From Gammaproteobacteria bacterium (GTDB lineage: Bacteria; Pseudomonadota; Gammaproteobacteria; DSM-19610), in contig DRQL01000246.1 in assembly GCA_011371465.1 (NCBI GenBank), positions 1-13,632 on the forward strand: a stretch of 13,632 nt of DNA, in the 5' to 3' direction. Positions 7,078 through 12,962 of this stretch are shown here, piece by piece. The first letter of the stretch is position 1. Each line of letters begins with the position of its first letter. The translations under genes and the position numbers were made by a program. The notes beneath the pieces were generated by a model, which saw only the letters and a program-made list of their open reading frames with translations, made no database searches and was not told the DNA's origin.

Positions 7078-8658
7078 ATGTTTGCGTCGTACCGTTCGCG
7101 CCTGATTGCACTACTGACCGCCGTCACCGGGCTGATGGTCCTGTTGCTGTTTGTTTCCTACCTGAGCGCGCGCTGGGTGATCTGGGAGGATGCTTCGCTG
7201 CACCTTCAGCAGACAGTGCAGCTGTACGAGCGCAACCTTGCCAGTCAGCGGATTGAACTTGCCCGCTATGCGGGCACCCTGCGCAATGACCGCCTGTTCC
7301 GGGATTACAGCTTTGCCGTGCTTCGCATCGGCGCTGACAGGCAGCCGCTGGTCGGCCTGATCGACGACTACCTGGAGCGCATGCCGCTGGACGCGATTCT
7401 GCTGATCTGGGACGACGGGCTGATTGTGCGCGGTCGCAATGAAGGCTTCCCGGAACGGGAGATTCGCAACTATCCGCTGCTGCGCGGCAACAGCACCGCG
7501 TATATCGAAACGGATGACGACGTGTACCTGGTTGCCATCCTGCCACTGGTGTACCAGGGGGAACACCTGGGGCGGGTAGCGGTTGCGCAGAATATCAGTA
7601 ACAGCTGGGTGACCGGGCAAACGCGGGACCGGCAAACGCAGCTGTTCGTGGAACGGGACGGGCGGGTGATTGCCAGCACCGCCCCGGAGTTCATGAACAT
7701 GAGCATCGACCCGGAATCCGGAACGCTGGTCACGCTTACCGACACCTACCGTCTGCAGCAGGTCGGTCTCCCGGCTGCGAAAGGCCTCCGCGCCCGTTTC
7801 TGGATCGCGCGCTCGGATACGGCGCAGATCGAGACCCTGAGTCGTTATAACCGCATCATGATCGGGCTGGCCTTGCTTACCCTGGCGCTGATGCTGGTGG
7901 CCGGCCTGATTGCGGTCAACCGTTTCAGCCAGCCGATCCGCAAACTCATCAGCCTGACCCGGGAAATGGCCAGCGGGCAGCTGCCGACCATCAAGCGGGG
8001 CAAGGGCGACAGCGAGATCGACCAGTTGCTCAACCAGTTTATCGAGCTGGTCGACGCGCTGCGCGCGGGTCGGGAGGAGGTGCAGAAAGCACACGGGAAG
8101 CTGAAGGTCTCCGCGATTACGGATGACCTGACCGGCCTGTACAACCGGCGCTACCTCAACGAAATCTATCCGAAGATGCTGGCCCAGGCCGAGCGTGAAG
8201 GACTGGTGCTGTCCGCGGTGTTGCTCGACCTCGACTATTTCAAGAATATCAACGACACCTACGGGCACAATGCGGGCGATGCCTGCCTGGTGAAATTCGC
8301 CACGCTGTTACGAAAAAACAGCCGCACCAGTGATTTCGTGTTCCGCATGGGCGGGGAGGAATTCCTGATTCTCAGCCTCGGCCGCCGGGCGGAGAACGTG
8401 TCCACGCTGGCGGAAAAGATCCTGGTGTCGACCGAGGCGGAAGAAGTACAGTATGGTGGTCATGCCATACACTTCACCGTCAGTTGCGGTATCAGCTGTG
8501 TGCGCAGCTCGCCTTCCTTCCACCCGACCCTGTCCCACCTGGTGTCGCTTGCCGACCGCGCCCTTTACGCAGCCAAGCGGGAAGGGCGCAATTGTGTCCG
8601 GATGAATACCGATGGTTGCAAAGAGGCGGTACAGGGCGAAGCCCGGACCGGCTCTTAG
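7078..8658 (+). CDS. Membrane sensor diguanylate cyclase (periplasmic sensor-HAMP-GGEEF)
   Basis: 526 residues. Membrane helices at about 10-30 and 258-280 enclose a periplasmic sensor region of about 225 residues, Cache-like in layout although I cannot prove the family from sequence alone. A HAMP domain follows (about 279-332; VNRFSQPIRKLISLTREMASGQL), then a short coiled linker, then a full GGDEF domain (about 340-510): DDLTGLYNRRYL, LLDLDYFKNINDTYGHNAGD with the metal-binding Asp, and GGEEF (425-429). An inhibitory I-site RTSD (416-419) sits five residues before GGEEF, so product inhibition is expected. Predicted reaction: 2 GTP to cyclic di-GMP plus pyrophosphate at the inner membrane, in response to a periplasmic ligand. 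It is monocistronic, divergent from the DUF2892/GGNEF-EAL operon, and converges on gltA across a region with a hairpin and a MITE. The ribosome-binding site is weak. Confidence 0.94.
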   Translation: MFASYRSRLIALLTAVTGLMVLLLFVSYLSARWVIWEDASLHLQQTVQLYERNLASQRIELARYAGTLRNDRLFRDYSFAVLRIGADRQPLVGLIDDYLERMPLDAILLIWDDGLIVRGRNEGFPEREIRNYPLLRGNSTAYIETDDDVYLVAILPLVYQGEHLGRVAVAQNISNSWVTGQTRDRQTQLFVERDGRVIASTAPEFMNMSIDPESGTLVTLTDTYRLQQVGLPAAKGLRARFWIARSDTAQIETLSRYNRIMIGLALLTLALMLVAGLIAVNRFSQPIRKLISLTREMASGQLPTIKRGKGDSEIDQLLNQFIELVDALRAGREEVQKAHGKLKVSAITDDLTGLYNRRYLNEIYPKMLAQAEREGLVLSAVLLDLDYFKNINDTYGHNAGDACLVKFATLLRKNSRTSDFVFRMGGEEFLILSLGRRAENVSTLAEKILVSTEAEEVQYGGHAIHFTVSCGISCVRSSPSFHPTLSHLVSLADRALYAAKREGRNCVRMNTDGCKEAVQGEARTGS

Positions 8659-8668
8659 AAGAAAAGAA

Positions 8669-8707
8669 GTCGGTGACAAAACGCAATCATTCGCAATTGT
8701 CACCGAC
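8669..8707. terminator. Perfect 11-bp hairpin between convergent genes (candidate bidirectional terminator)
   Basis: GTCGGTGACAA (8669-8679) pairs perfectly with TTGTCACCGAC (8697-8707) around a 17-nt loop, beginning 11 bp after the stop of the diguanylate cyclase gene. Its left flank is A/G-rich (gaagaaaagaa). If the neighbouring 154-bp element and one copy of its target duplication are removed, the right arm is followed by CCCTTTAATTCCTTTT. The ancestral sequence was therefore a hairpin with T-rich DNA after it on both strands, suiting a shared terminator. A long U-run is lacking. Confidence 0.5.
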
Positions 8708-8709
8708 CC
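8699..8709. repeat. Left copy of 11-bp direct repeat (candidate target-site duplication)
   Basis: GTCACCGACCC ends exactly where the left inverted end of the 154-bp element begins. The right copy, GTCGCCGACCC at 8864-8874, matches at 10 of 11 positions and begins exactly where the element ends. Confidence 0.7.
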
Positions 8710-8749
8710 GAATGGCACTTACTTAAACGCGTTTTTGCTCGTATTCCGA

Positions 8750-8783
8750 CATTGTTGGGTTACGCTGCGCTAACCCAACCTAC
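8750..8783 (-). repeat. REP-like palindrome A
   Basis: Read on the minus strand: a GTAGG head, then stem GTTGGGTTA/TAACCCAAC (9 bp, 8754-8762 with 8771-8779) around an 8-nt loop. It is an inverted, diverged copy of palindrome B (28 of 34 positions match). Head plus palindrome is the layout of REP sequences mobilised by RAYT enzymes; that link is inferred. Confidence 0.65.
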
Positions 8784-8808
8784 ATAACATTGGCGCTGGC
8801 CTTGCTTT

Positions 8809-8842
8809 GCAGGTCGGATTAGCGCAGCGTAATCCGACAAAG
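8809..8842 (+). repeat. REP-like palindrome B
   Basis: Plus strand: a GCAGG head, then stem GTCGGATTA/TAATCCGAC (8813-8821 with 8830-8838) around loop GCGCAGCG. Against palindrome A, four of the six differences are two compensatory pairs, so the stem is kept while its bases change. The heads of A and B face each other across 25 bp, as in paired REP units. Confidence 0.65.
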
Positions 8843-8863
8843 CGCCTTAAGCAAGTGCCATTC

Positions 8864-8874
8864 GTCGCCGACCC
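8864..8874. repeat. Right copy of 11-bp direct repeat (candidate target-site duplication)
   Basis: GTCGCCGACCC starts immediately after the right inverted end of the element and matches the left copy at 10 of 11 positions. It ends 3 bp before the gltA stop codon. Confidence 0.7.
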
Positions 8875-8876
8875 CT

Positions 8877-10175
8877 TTAATTCCTTTTGTCGATGGGTAC
8901 GTAGTCGCGCCGGGTTTCGCCCACGTACAGTTGCCGTGGTCTGCCGATACGCTGGTTCTTCTCGCTGATCATTTCCATCCATTGCGAAACCCAGCCGACG
9001 GTACGGGCGATGGAGAACATGACGGTAAACATGTTGGTGGGGATGCCCAGTGCCTTGTAGATCAGTCCTGAATAGAAATCGACATTGGGATAGAGCTTGC
9101 GCTCGATAAAATAGTCATCGTTGAGCGCGATTTCCTCCAGCTTCAGCGCCAGCTCGAACAGTGGGTCATTCTCGTTACCGAGTTTGGCCAGCACCTCGTG
9201 GCACATCTCGCGGATGATGCGCGCGCGCGGGTCATAGTTCTTGTACACCCGGTGGCCGAAGCCCATCAGCCGGAACGGGTCGTCGCGGTCCTTGGCGCGG
9301 GCCAGGTAGGCGGGTATGTTTTTTACGTCGCCGATTTTTTCCAGCATGCTGAGCACCGCTTCATTGGCGCCGCCGTGTGCCGGTCCCCACAGGGCGGCGA
9401 TGCCCGAAGCAATACAGGCGAAGGGGTTGGCGCCGGAGCTGCCGGCCAGGCGCACGGTGGATGTGCTGGCGTTCTGCTCGTGATCGATGTGCAGGATGAA
9501 AATGAGGTCGAGGGCCTTTTCGGCCACCGGGTCGGCCTCGAATTTTTCGCAGGGCACGGAAAACATCATGTGCAGCAGGTTGCCGACATAACTCAGGGAA
9601 TTATCCGGGTAGACCTGGGGCTCGCCAATCGAGTGCTTGTAGCTGGCGGCGGCGATGCTGGGCATCTTGGCGATCAGGCGGTGGGCGGCAATCTCCCGGT
9701 GTACGGGGTTCGAGATGTCGGTGGAGTCGTGGTAGAAGGCGGACAGCGAACCCACCACGCCGACCATGATCGCCATGGGGTGTGCGTCATGGTAGAAGCC
9801 GCGGAAAAAGCTTTTCAGTGCTTCGTTCAGCATGCTGTGGTGGGTGATGATGCTGTTGAAGTCCTCCAGTTCCTGGCGCTTCGGCAGCTCCCCGTACAGC
9901 ATGAGGTGTGCGACTTCAATAAAACTGCTGTGCTCGGCGAGTTGCTCGATCGGGTAACCGCGGTACATCAGCATGCCCTGTTTGCCGTCCAGGTAGGTCA
10001 GTTTGCTGTGACAGCTGGCGGTCGACAGGAAGCCGGGGTCGTAGGTGAAGTAGCCCAGCTCGCGGAAAAAACGGCCGATATCGACGGCATCGGGACCCAT
10101 CGTGGCTTTCCGTACCGGCAGCTCAATCTGACGACCGGTCCGGTTGTCGATTACGGTGACAGTGTCTTCAGACAT
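8877..10175 (-). CDS. gltA: Citrate synthase, type I (GltA)
   Basis: 432 residues, full length for the hexameric Gram-negative enzyme (E. coli 427). Condenses oxaloacetate and acetyl-CoA to citrate, the entry step of the TCA cycle, in the cytoplasm. The catalytic triad is in place: ALWGPAHGGANEAV (His267), MGFGHRVYKNYDPRA (His308) and YPNVDFYSG (Asp366). The oxaloacetate-site motif ILHIDHEQNASTSTVR is also present. Cys209 in MMFSVPCEKFEADP matches the region of the NADH-linked regulatory cysteine of E. coli GltA, so allosteric NADH inhibition is plausible but not shown. An AGGAG lies 8 nt before the ATG. The gene lies 91 bp downstream of the pseudo-receiver GGDEF-EIL gene on the same strand; read-through from it is possible, but an own promoter in the 91-bp gap is likely for a housekeeping gene. 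Confidence 0.98.
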   Translation of the reverse strand: MSEDTVTVIDNRTGRQIELPVRKATMGPDAVDIGRFFRELGYFTYDPGFLSTASCHSKLTYLDGKQGMLMYRGYPIEQLAEHSSFIEVAHLMLYGELPKRQELEDFNSIITHHSMLNEALKSFFRGFYHDAHPMAIMVGVVGSLSAFYHDSTDISNPVHREIAAHRLIAKMPSIAAASYKHSIGEPQVYPDNSLSYVGNLLHMMFSVPCEKFEADPVAEKALDLIFILHIDHEQNASTSTVRLAGSSGANPFACIASGIAALWGPAHGGANEAVLSMLEKIGDVKNIPAYLARAKDRDDPFRLMGFGHRVYKNYDPRARIIREMCHEVLAKLGNENDPLFELALKLEEIALNDDYFIERKLYPNVDFYSGLIYKALGIPTNMFTVMFSIARTVGWVSQWMEMISEKNQRIGRPRQLYVGETRRDYVPIDKRN

Positions 10176-10183
10176 CGAACGCT

Positions 10184-10188
10184 CTCCT
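10184..10188 (-). promoter_or_regulatory. Ribosome-binding site of gltA
   Basis: AGGAG on the minus strand, 8 nt before the ATG at 10175. The 91-bp gap 10176-10266 holds no other feature I can support. Confidence 0.75.
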
Positions 10189-10266
10189 GTTGGATCTATT
10201 CAATGATGCGGACGGTGCGGGTGGACAGGTCGTGGCATAGCCGGCACCACCTGACGGGCTTCTCCG

Positions 10267-12753
10267 CTACTCGCTGGTCGAAAGCGCAGACTGTTCCGGT
10301 GTCCGTGTACCAAATTCGAGCCTGTCCAGCGGGGCAGGGTGGCCCAGGTGATATCCCTGTACATAATCGACGCCGATCTGGCGGAGTATTTCAAGGGCCT
10401 CGGCACTTTCCACGTACTCGGCCGTCGTTTCCTTGCCCATCATGCGGACAATCTCGCATATGGATTTGACCATCATGCGGTCCACTTCATTGGTGGCAAT
10501 ATTGCGGACAAAAATACCGTCGATCTTGACCATGTCCACCGGCAGGTTTCTCAGGTAGGCATAGGAGGACAGTCCGCTGCCGAAATCGTCCAGCGCAAAG
10601 TGGCAACCCGCCTGCCGCAGGGTGTTCATGAATTCCGTAGCCTGCGAGAGATTGGCAATCGCCGCGGTTTCCGTTACTTCAAAACAGAGTTTTTGCGGGG
10701 GGAAGCCGGTGTCTTTCATCTGTTCCAGAAGGTGTGCGCGAAACGCCTTGTCGCACAGGGAAAGCGCGGACAGGTTAAGCGAACAGAGTTCGGTCTGCGC
10801 CAGCGCCTCCGGGTGTTCGGCAAACCATCGCAGCACGTGGTCGAACACCCAGCGGTCCAGCCGCGGCGACAGGTTGTAACGCTCGGCGGCGGGCATGAAG
10901 ACGCCCGGTCGTATGATCTCTCCGTTTTCGCGCAGCCGGATGAGTATTTCATAGCGGTTTCCCCGACCGCTGCCGTCACAGGGAAGAATGGGCTGGGCAT
11001 ACAGGCAGAAGAGATCCTGCTCCAGTGCGGTGGTCAGGTTGGGGGCCCAGTGCACGTCGCTGGCGGGACTGTCGGGCACGTTGCTGTCCCGGTTATGGAT
11101 GTGCACCTGGTTGCGGCCCCTGGCCTTGGCGGCAAAACAGGCAGCGTCGGACAGGCTGAGCGCATCCTTCAGCGAGGAGATACCCTGCAGGGGCAGCAGG
11201 CCGATACTGACACCCAGGGAGAAACGGCGCTCGCGCCACTGGAACTGGAAATTCTCGATGGACTTGCGCAGCTGTTCGGCAAGTGCGGCGGCCCGGTCCG
11301 TCGGACAGTGTTCCATGAGTACGGCAAATTCGTCGCCACCCAGCCGGGCCAGGGTGTCACGTGCGCGAATCTGCCCGGCAAGCAATCCCGATACCTGGCG
11401 CAACAACTCGTCGCCGGCAATGTGTCCACAGGAGTCGTTGACAAACTTGAACTGGTCCAGGTCCAGGTAACACAGGGCGTGCTCGCCCCTGTGCGTGGAG
11501 GACAGGATGCGGCTGAGCCGTTTTTCGAATTCCCGGCGGTTGATCAGGTCGGTCAGTGCATCGTGGGTAGCCTGGTAGGCCAGCTGGTCCTCGAGGTGCC
11601 TGCGGTCGGTAATGTCCCGGCATACGACCAGCAGGCGTGGTACGGTTTCGTCGGGGTCCAGGCTGGCGCGCTGGTGTACCCATAACAGGGAGCCGTCCTT
11701 GCGGACTTTCCGGTATTCGATCCCCTGTCCGGATTCCTGGCCGGAGAACAGTTTTTCCATGTGTTCCAGCACGACCGGGAGGTCGTCGGGGTGGATGACG
11801 CTGGCCGCCGACCGGTTGATCAGCTCTTCCACACAATAGCCCAGTATGCCGGCACCGGTATGATTGATAGAGAGGATGGTGCCATCCTTGCTGAGCGTCG
11901 TATAGATATCCGGTGCGTGTTCATACAGGGTCTGGTAGCGCGCCTCGCTGGCACGCAGCGCCTGTTCGGCCTGGACCATGTCCGTGACGTTTTTAAAGAT
12001 ACCGCGGGTCGAAATGGCCTCGCCTTCCTTGATCAGGGAACCGCAGTCTCCCGTAAGGTGAACCACATCCCCGGATTTGGTCAGGAACTTGAAGTCGATA
12101 CGGCTGAGTTCCTCTCCCTGCTGGAGGCGGTTGAAACGATCCTGGCAGCACAGCTGGCTGTCCGGGTGCAAAACATCCGTCAGGGTCAGTGACTCGACTT
12201 CTTCTTCGGTATACCCCATGGTTTCGCGCCACGCCCGGTTGGTATACAGGAACCTGCCATCCGCTGCGAGGCACTGGATCAGGTCGCTGGTATTGTCGAA
12301 TACATCGATATAACGCTCATGGCTTTCGCGCAGCTCGGATTTTTTCAGCAGCAGGCTGTTTTCCTTCGCGGCACGTTCGAACAGGTTGCGCACCAGCATC
12401 GGCAGGCGCCGGAAGCCGTTGGCATCCGGTGTGACGAACTGGTCAACACCCTGTTCAAGGCAGCGCAGGGCGATTTCCTCAACACCGGTGCTGGCCAGAA
12501 GAACCACCGGCACGTTCAGCTTGCGTGAACGTAACTCCGCAGTGGCCTCCAGTGCGTCCAGCTGGTCAAGTTGCAGTTCGCAGACCAGCAGATCGGGCGT
12601 TTGCGTATCCAGCGCGGTACGTAATGCAGACAGTGATTCAACGTGTGCGCAGACCTGCGTTTCAGTATTCTGGTCGAGGCACTGGCGGATATCGGTGGCC
12701 AGCGGTCGGGTACAGGCAAGCAGCAGTCGAATTGGCGGGGGCGAGGAGGTCAC
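10267..12753 (-). CDS. Pseudo-receiver-PAS-PAS-GGDEF-EIL protein (cyclic-di-GMP turnover)
   Basis: 828 residues, soluble. Domains in order: a receiver-like domain (about 8-125), PAS (about 143-262, ending FKNVTDMVQAE), PAS with PAC (about 268-385, ending CRDITDRRHLEDQ), GGDEF (about 392-555) and an EAL-type domain (about 570-815). The receiver has lost its chemistry: Glu59 (LLVCELQLD) stands where the phosphoacceptor Asp belongs, the N-terminal acidic pair is replaced by ACT, and the conserved Lys is missing (FVTPD). The GGDEF domain is canonical (YLDLDQFKFVND; GGDEF 472-476) with an I-site RARD (463-466). The EAL motif is EIL (Glu602), with the other catalytic residues kept: Asn660, Glu692, Asp722-Asp723, Lys743, Glu779 (AEYVES) and Gln799. 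It may both make and degrade c-di-GMP. The start is GTG at 12753, with an in-frame TGA two codons earlier and a weak ribosome-binding site. An AT-rich presumed promoter region precedes it. Confidence 0.93.
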   Translation of the reverse strand: MTSSPPPIRLLLACTRPLATDIRQCLDQNTETQVCAHVESLSALRTALDTQTPDLLVCELQLDQLDALEATAELRSRKLNVPVVLLASTGVEEIALRCLEQGVDQFVTPDANGFRRLPMLVRNLFERAAKENSLLLKKSELRESHERYIDVFDNTSDLIQCLAADGRFLYTNRAWRETMGYTEEEVESLTLTDVLHPDSQLCCQDRFNRLQQGEELSRIDFKFLTKSGDVVHLTGDCGSLIKEGEAISTRGIFKNVTDMVQAEQALRASEARYQTLYEHAPDIYTTLSKDGTILSINHTGAGILGYCVEELINRSAASVIHPDDLPVVLEHMEKLFSGQESGQGIEYRKVRKDGSLLWVHQRASLDPDETVPRLLVVCRDITDRRHLEDQLAYQATHDALTDLINRREFEKRLSRILSSTHRGEHALCYLDLDQFKFVNDSCGHIAGDELLRQVSGLLAGQIRARDTLARLGGDEFAVLMEHCPTDRAAALAEQLRKSIENFQFQWRERRFSLGVSIGLLPLQGISSLKDALSLSDAACFAAKARGRNQVHIHNRDSNVPDSPASDVHWAPNLTTALEQDLFCLYAQPILPCDGSGRGNRYEILIRLRENGEIIRPGVFMPAAERYNLSPRLDRWVFDHVLRWFAEHPEALAQTELCSLNLSALSLCDKAFRAHLLEQMKDTGFPPQKLCFEVTETAAIANLSQATEFMNTLRQAGCHFALDDFGSGLSSYAYLRNLPVDMVKIDGIFVRNIATNEVDRMMVKSICEIVRMMGKETTAEYVESAEALEILRQIGVDYVQGYHLGHPAPLDRLEFGTRTPEQSALSTSE

Positions 12754-12962
12754 TGGCTTTCAGTTGATACGGGTTCCGGAAACAGGTTGCCAAGCATAAA
12801 ATAATGCCAGTAAAAATAGTATAGCTATAAATATCAGTTAATTAAAACAAATATCTAATCCAAATTCCACAATTGTGGCGGGTGTATGGTGCTGCGCTCT
12901 TATCTATAGCGTCGCACTGGCTGTTTTCCCTTAGCCGGGGCCCGGGGCTGCGGGCAGCGCCT
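12754..12962. promoter_or_regulatory. AT-rich intergenic region, presumed promoter of the 828-aa gene
   Basis: 209 bp with no gene. About 12795-12866 is very AT-rich against a GC-rich background. On the minus strand TATACT (12823-12818) could be a -10 element about 65 bp before the GTG start; the best -35 at 17 bp (TTTAAT) is poor. TATAGCTATA (12820-12829) is a palindrome overlapping that -10. The part nearest the flavoprotein stop is GC-rich, without a convincing terminator stem. Confidence 0.35.
12867..12878. promoter_or_regulatory. Perfect 12-bp palindrome CCACAATTGTGG (candidate operator)
   Basis: A perfect palindrome at the upstream edge of the AT-rich stretch, about 115-125 bp before the GTG start of the 828-aa protein. 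It has the form of a dimeric regulator site. No regulator can be named from the sequence, and a second copy was not seen in the window. Confidence 0.35.

Larger units (their letters stand above)
8710..8863. mobile_element. 154-bp MITE-like non-autonomous element with REP-like palindromes
   Basis: The ends are inverted repeats of 17 bp: GAATGGCACTTACTTAA (8710-8726) and TTAAGCAAGTGCCATTC (8847-8863), 16 of 17 complementary. An 11-bp direct repeat (10/11) abuts both ends (8699-8709 and 8864-8874), as expected of a target-site duplication. There is no coding capacity, so movement would need a transposase elsewhere in the genome; an 11-bp duplication fits, for example, IS4-family enzymes, but that family is a guess. 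Inside lie two palindromic modules in opposite orientation (8750-8783 and 8809-8842). The element sits directly beside a hairpin between the diguanylate cyclase gene and gltA and breaks no gene. Confidence 0.7.

Noticed and set aside
7111..8268. Minus-strand open frame (385 codons) opposite the diguanylate cyclase gene
   Set aside because: Low-complexity Gln/Val/His/Arg-rich translation with no motif; the plus strand has HAMP and GGEEF.
8750..8842. The two palindromes as a CRISPR array
   Set aside because: Only two units, in opposite orientation, with self-complementary arms and no regular spacers; no cas genes.
9198..10469. Plus-strand open frame (423 codons) opposite gltA
   Set aside because: Mirror frame of citrate synthase; Gly/Val/His-rich with no domain.
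10339..11685. Plus-strand open frame (448 codons) opposite the 828-aa gene
   Set aside because: Mirror frame of the GGDEF-EIL coding strand; no start signal or recognisable domain.
12754..12820. Possible sigma-54 promoter (TGGCA...ATGCT) before the 828-aa gene
   Set aside because: The spacing between GG and GC is 11 rather than the required 10 and the -12 box is poor.
12925..12962. GC-rich run after the flavoprotein stop as an intrinsic terminator
   Set aside because: The GGGGCCCGGGG stretch does not fold into a good stem of useful length, and no clear U-tract follows.
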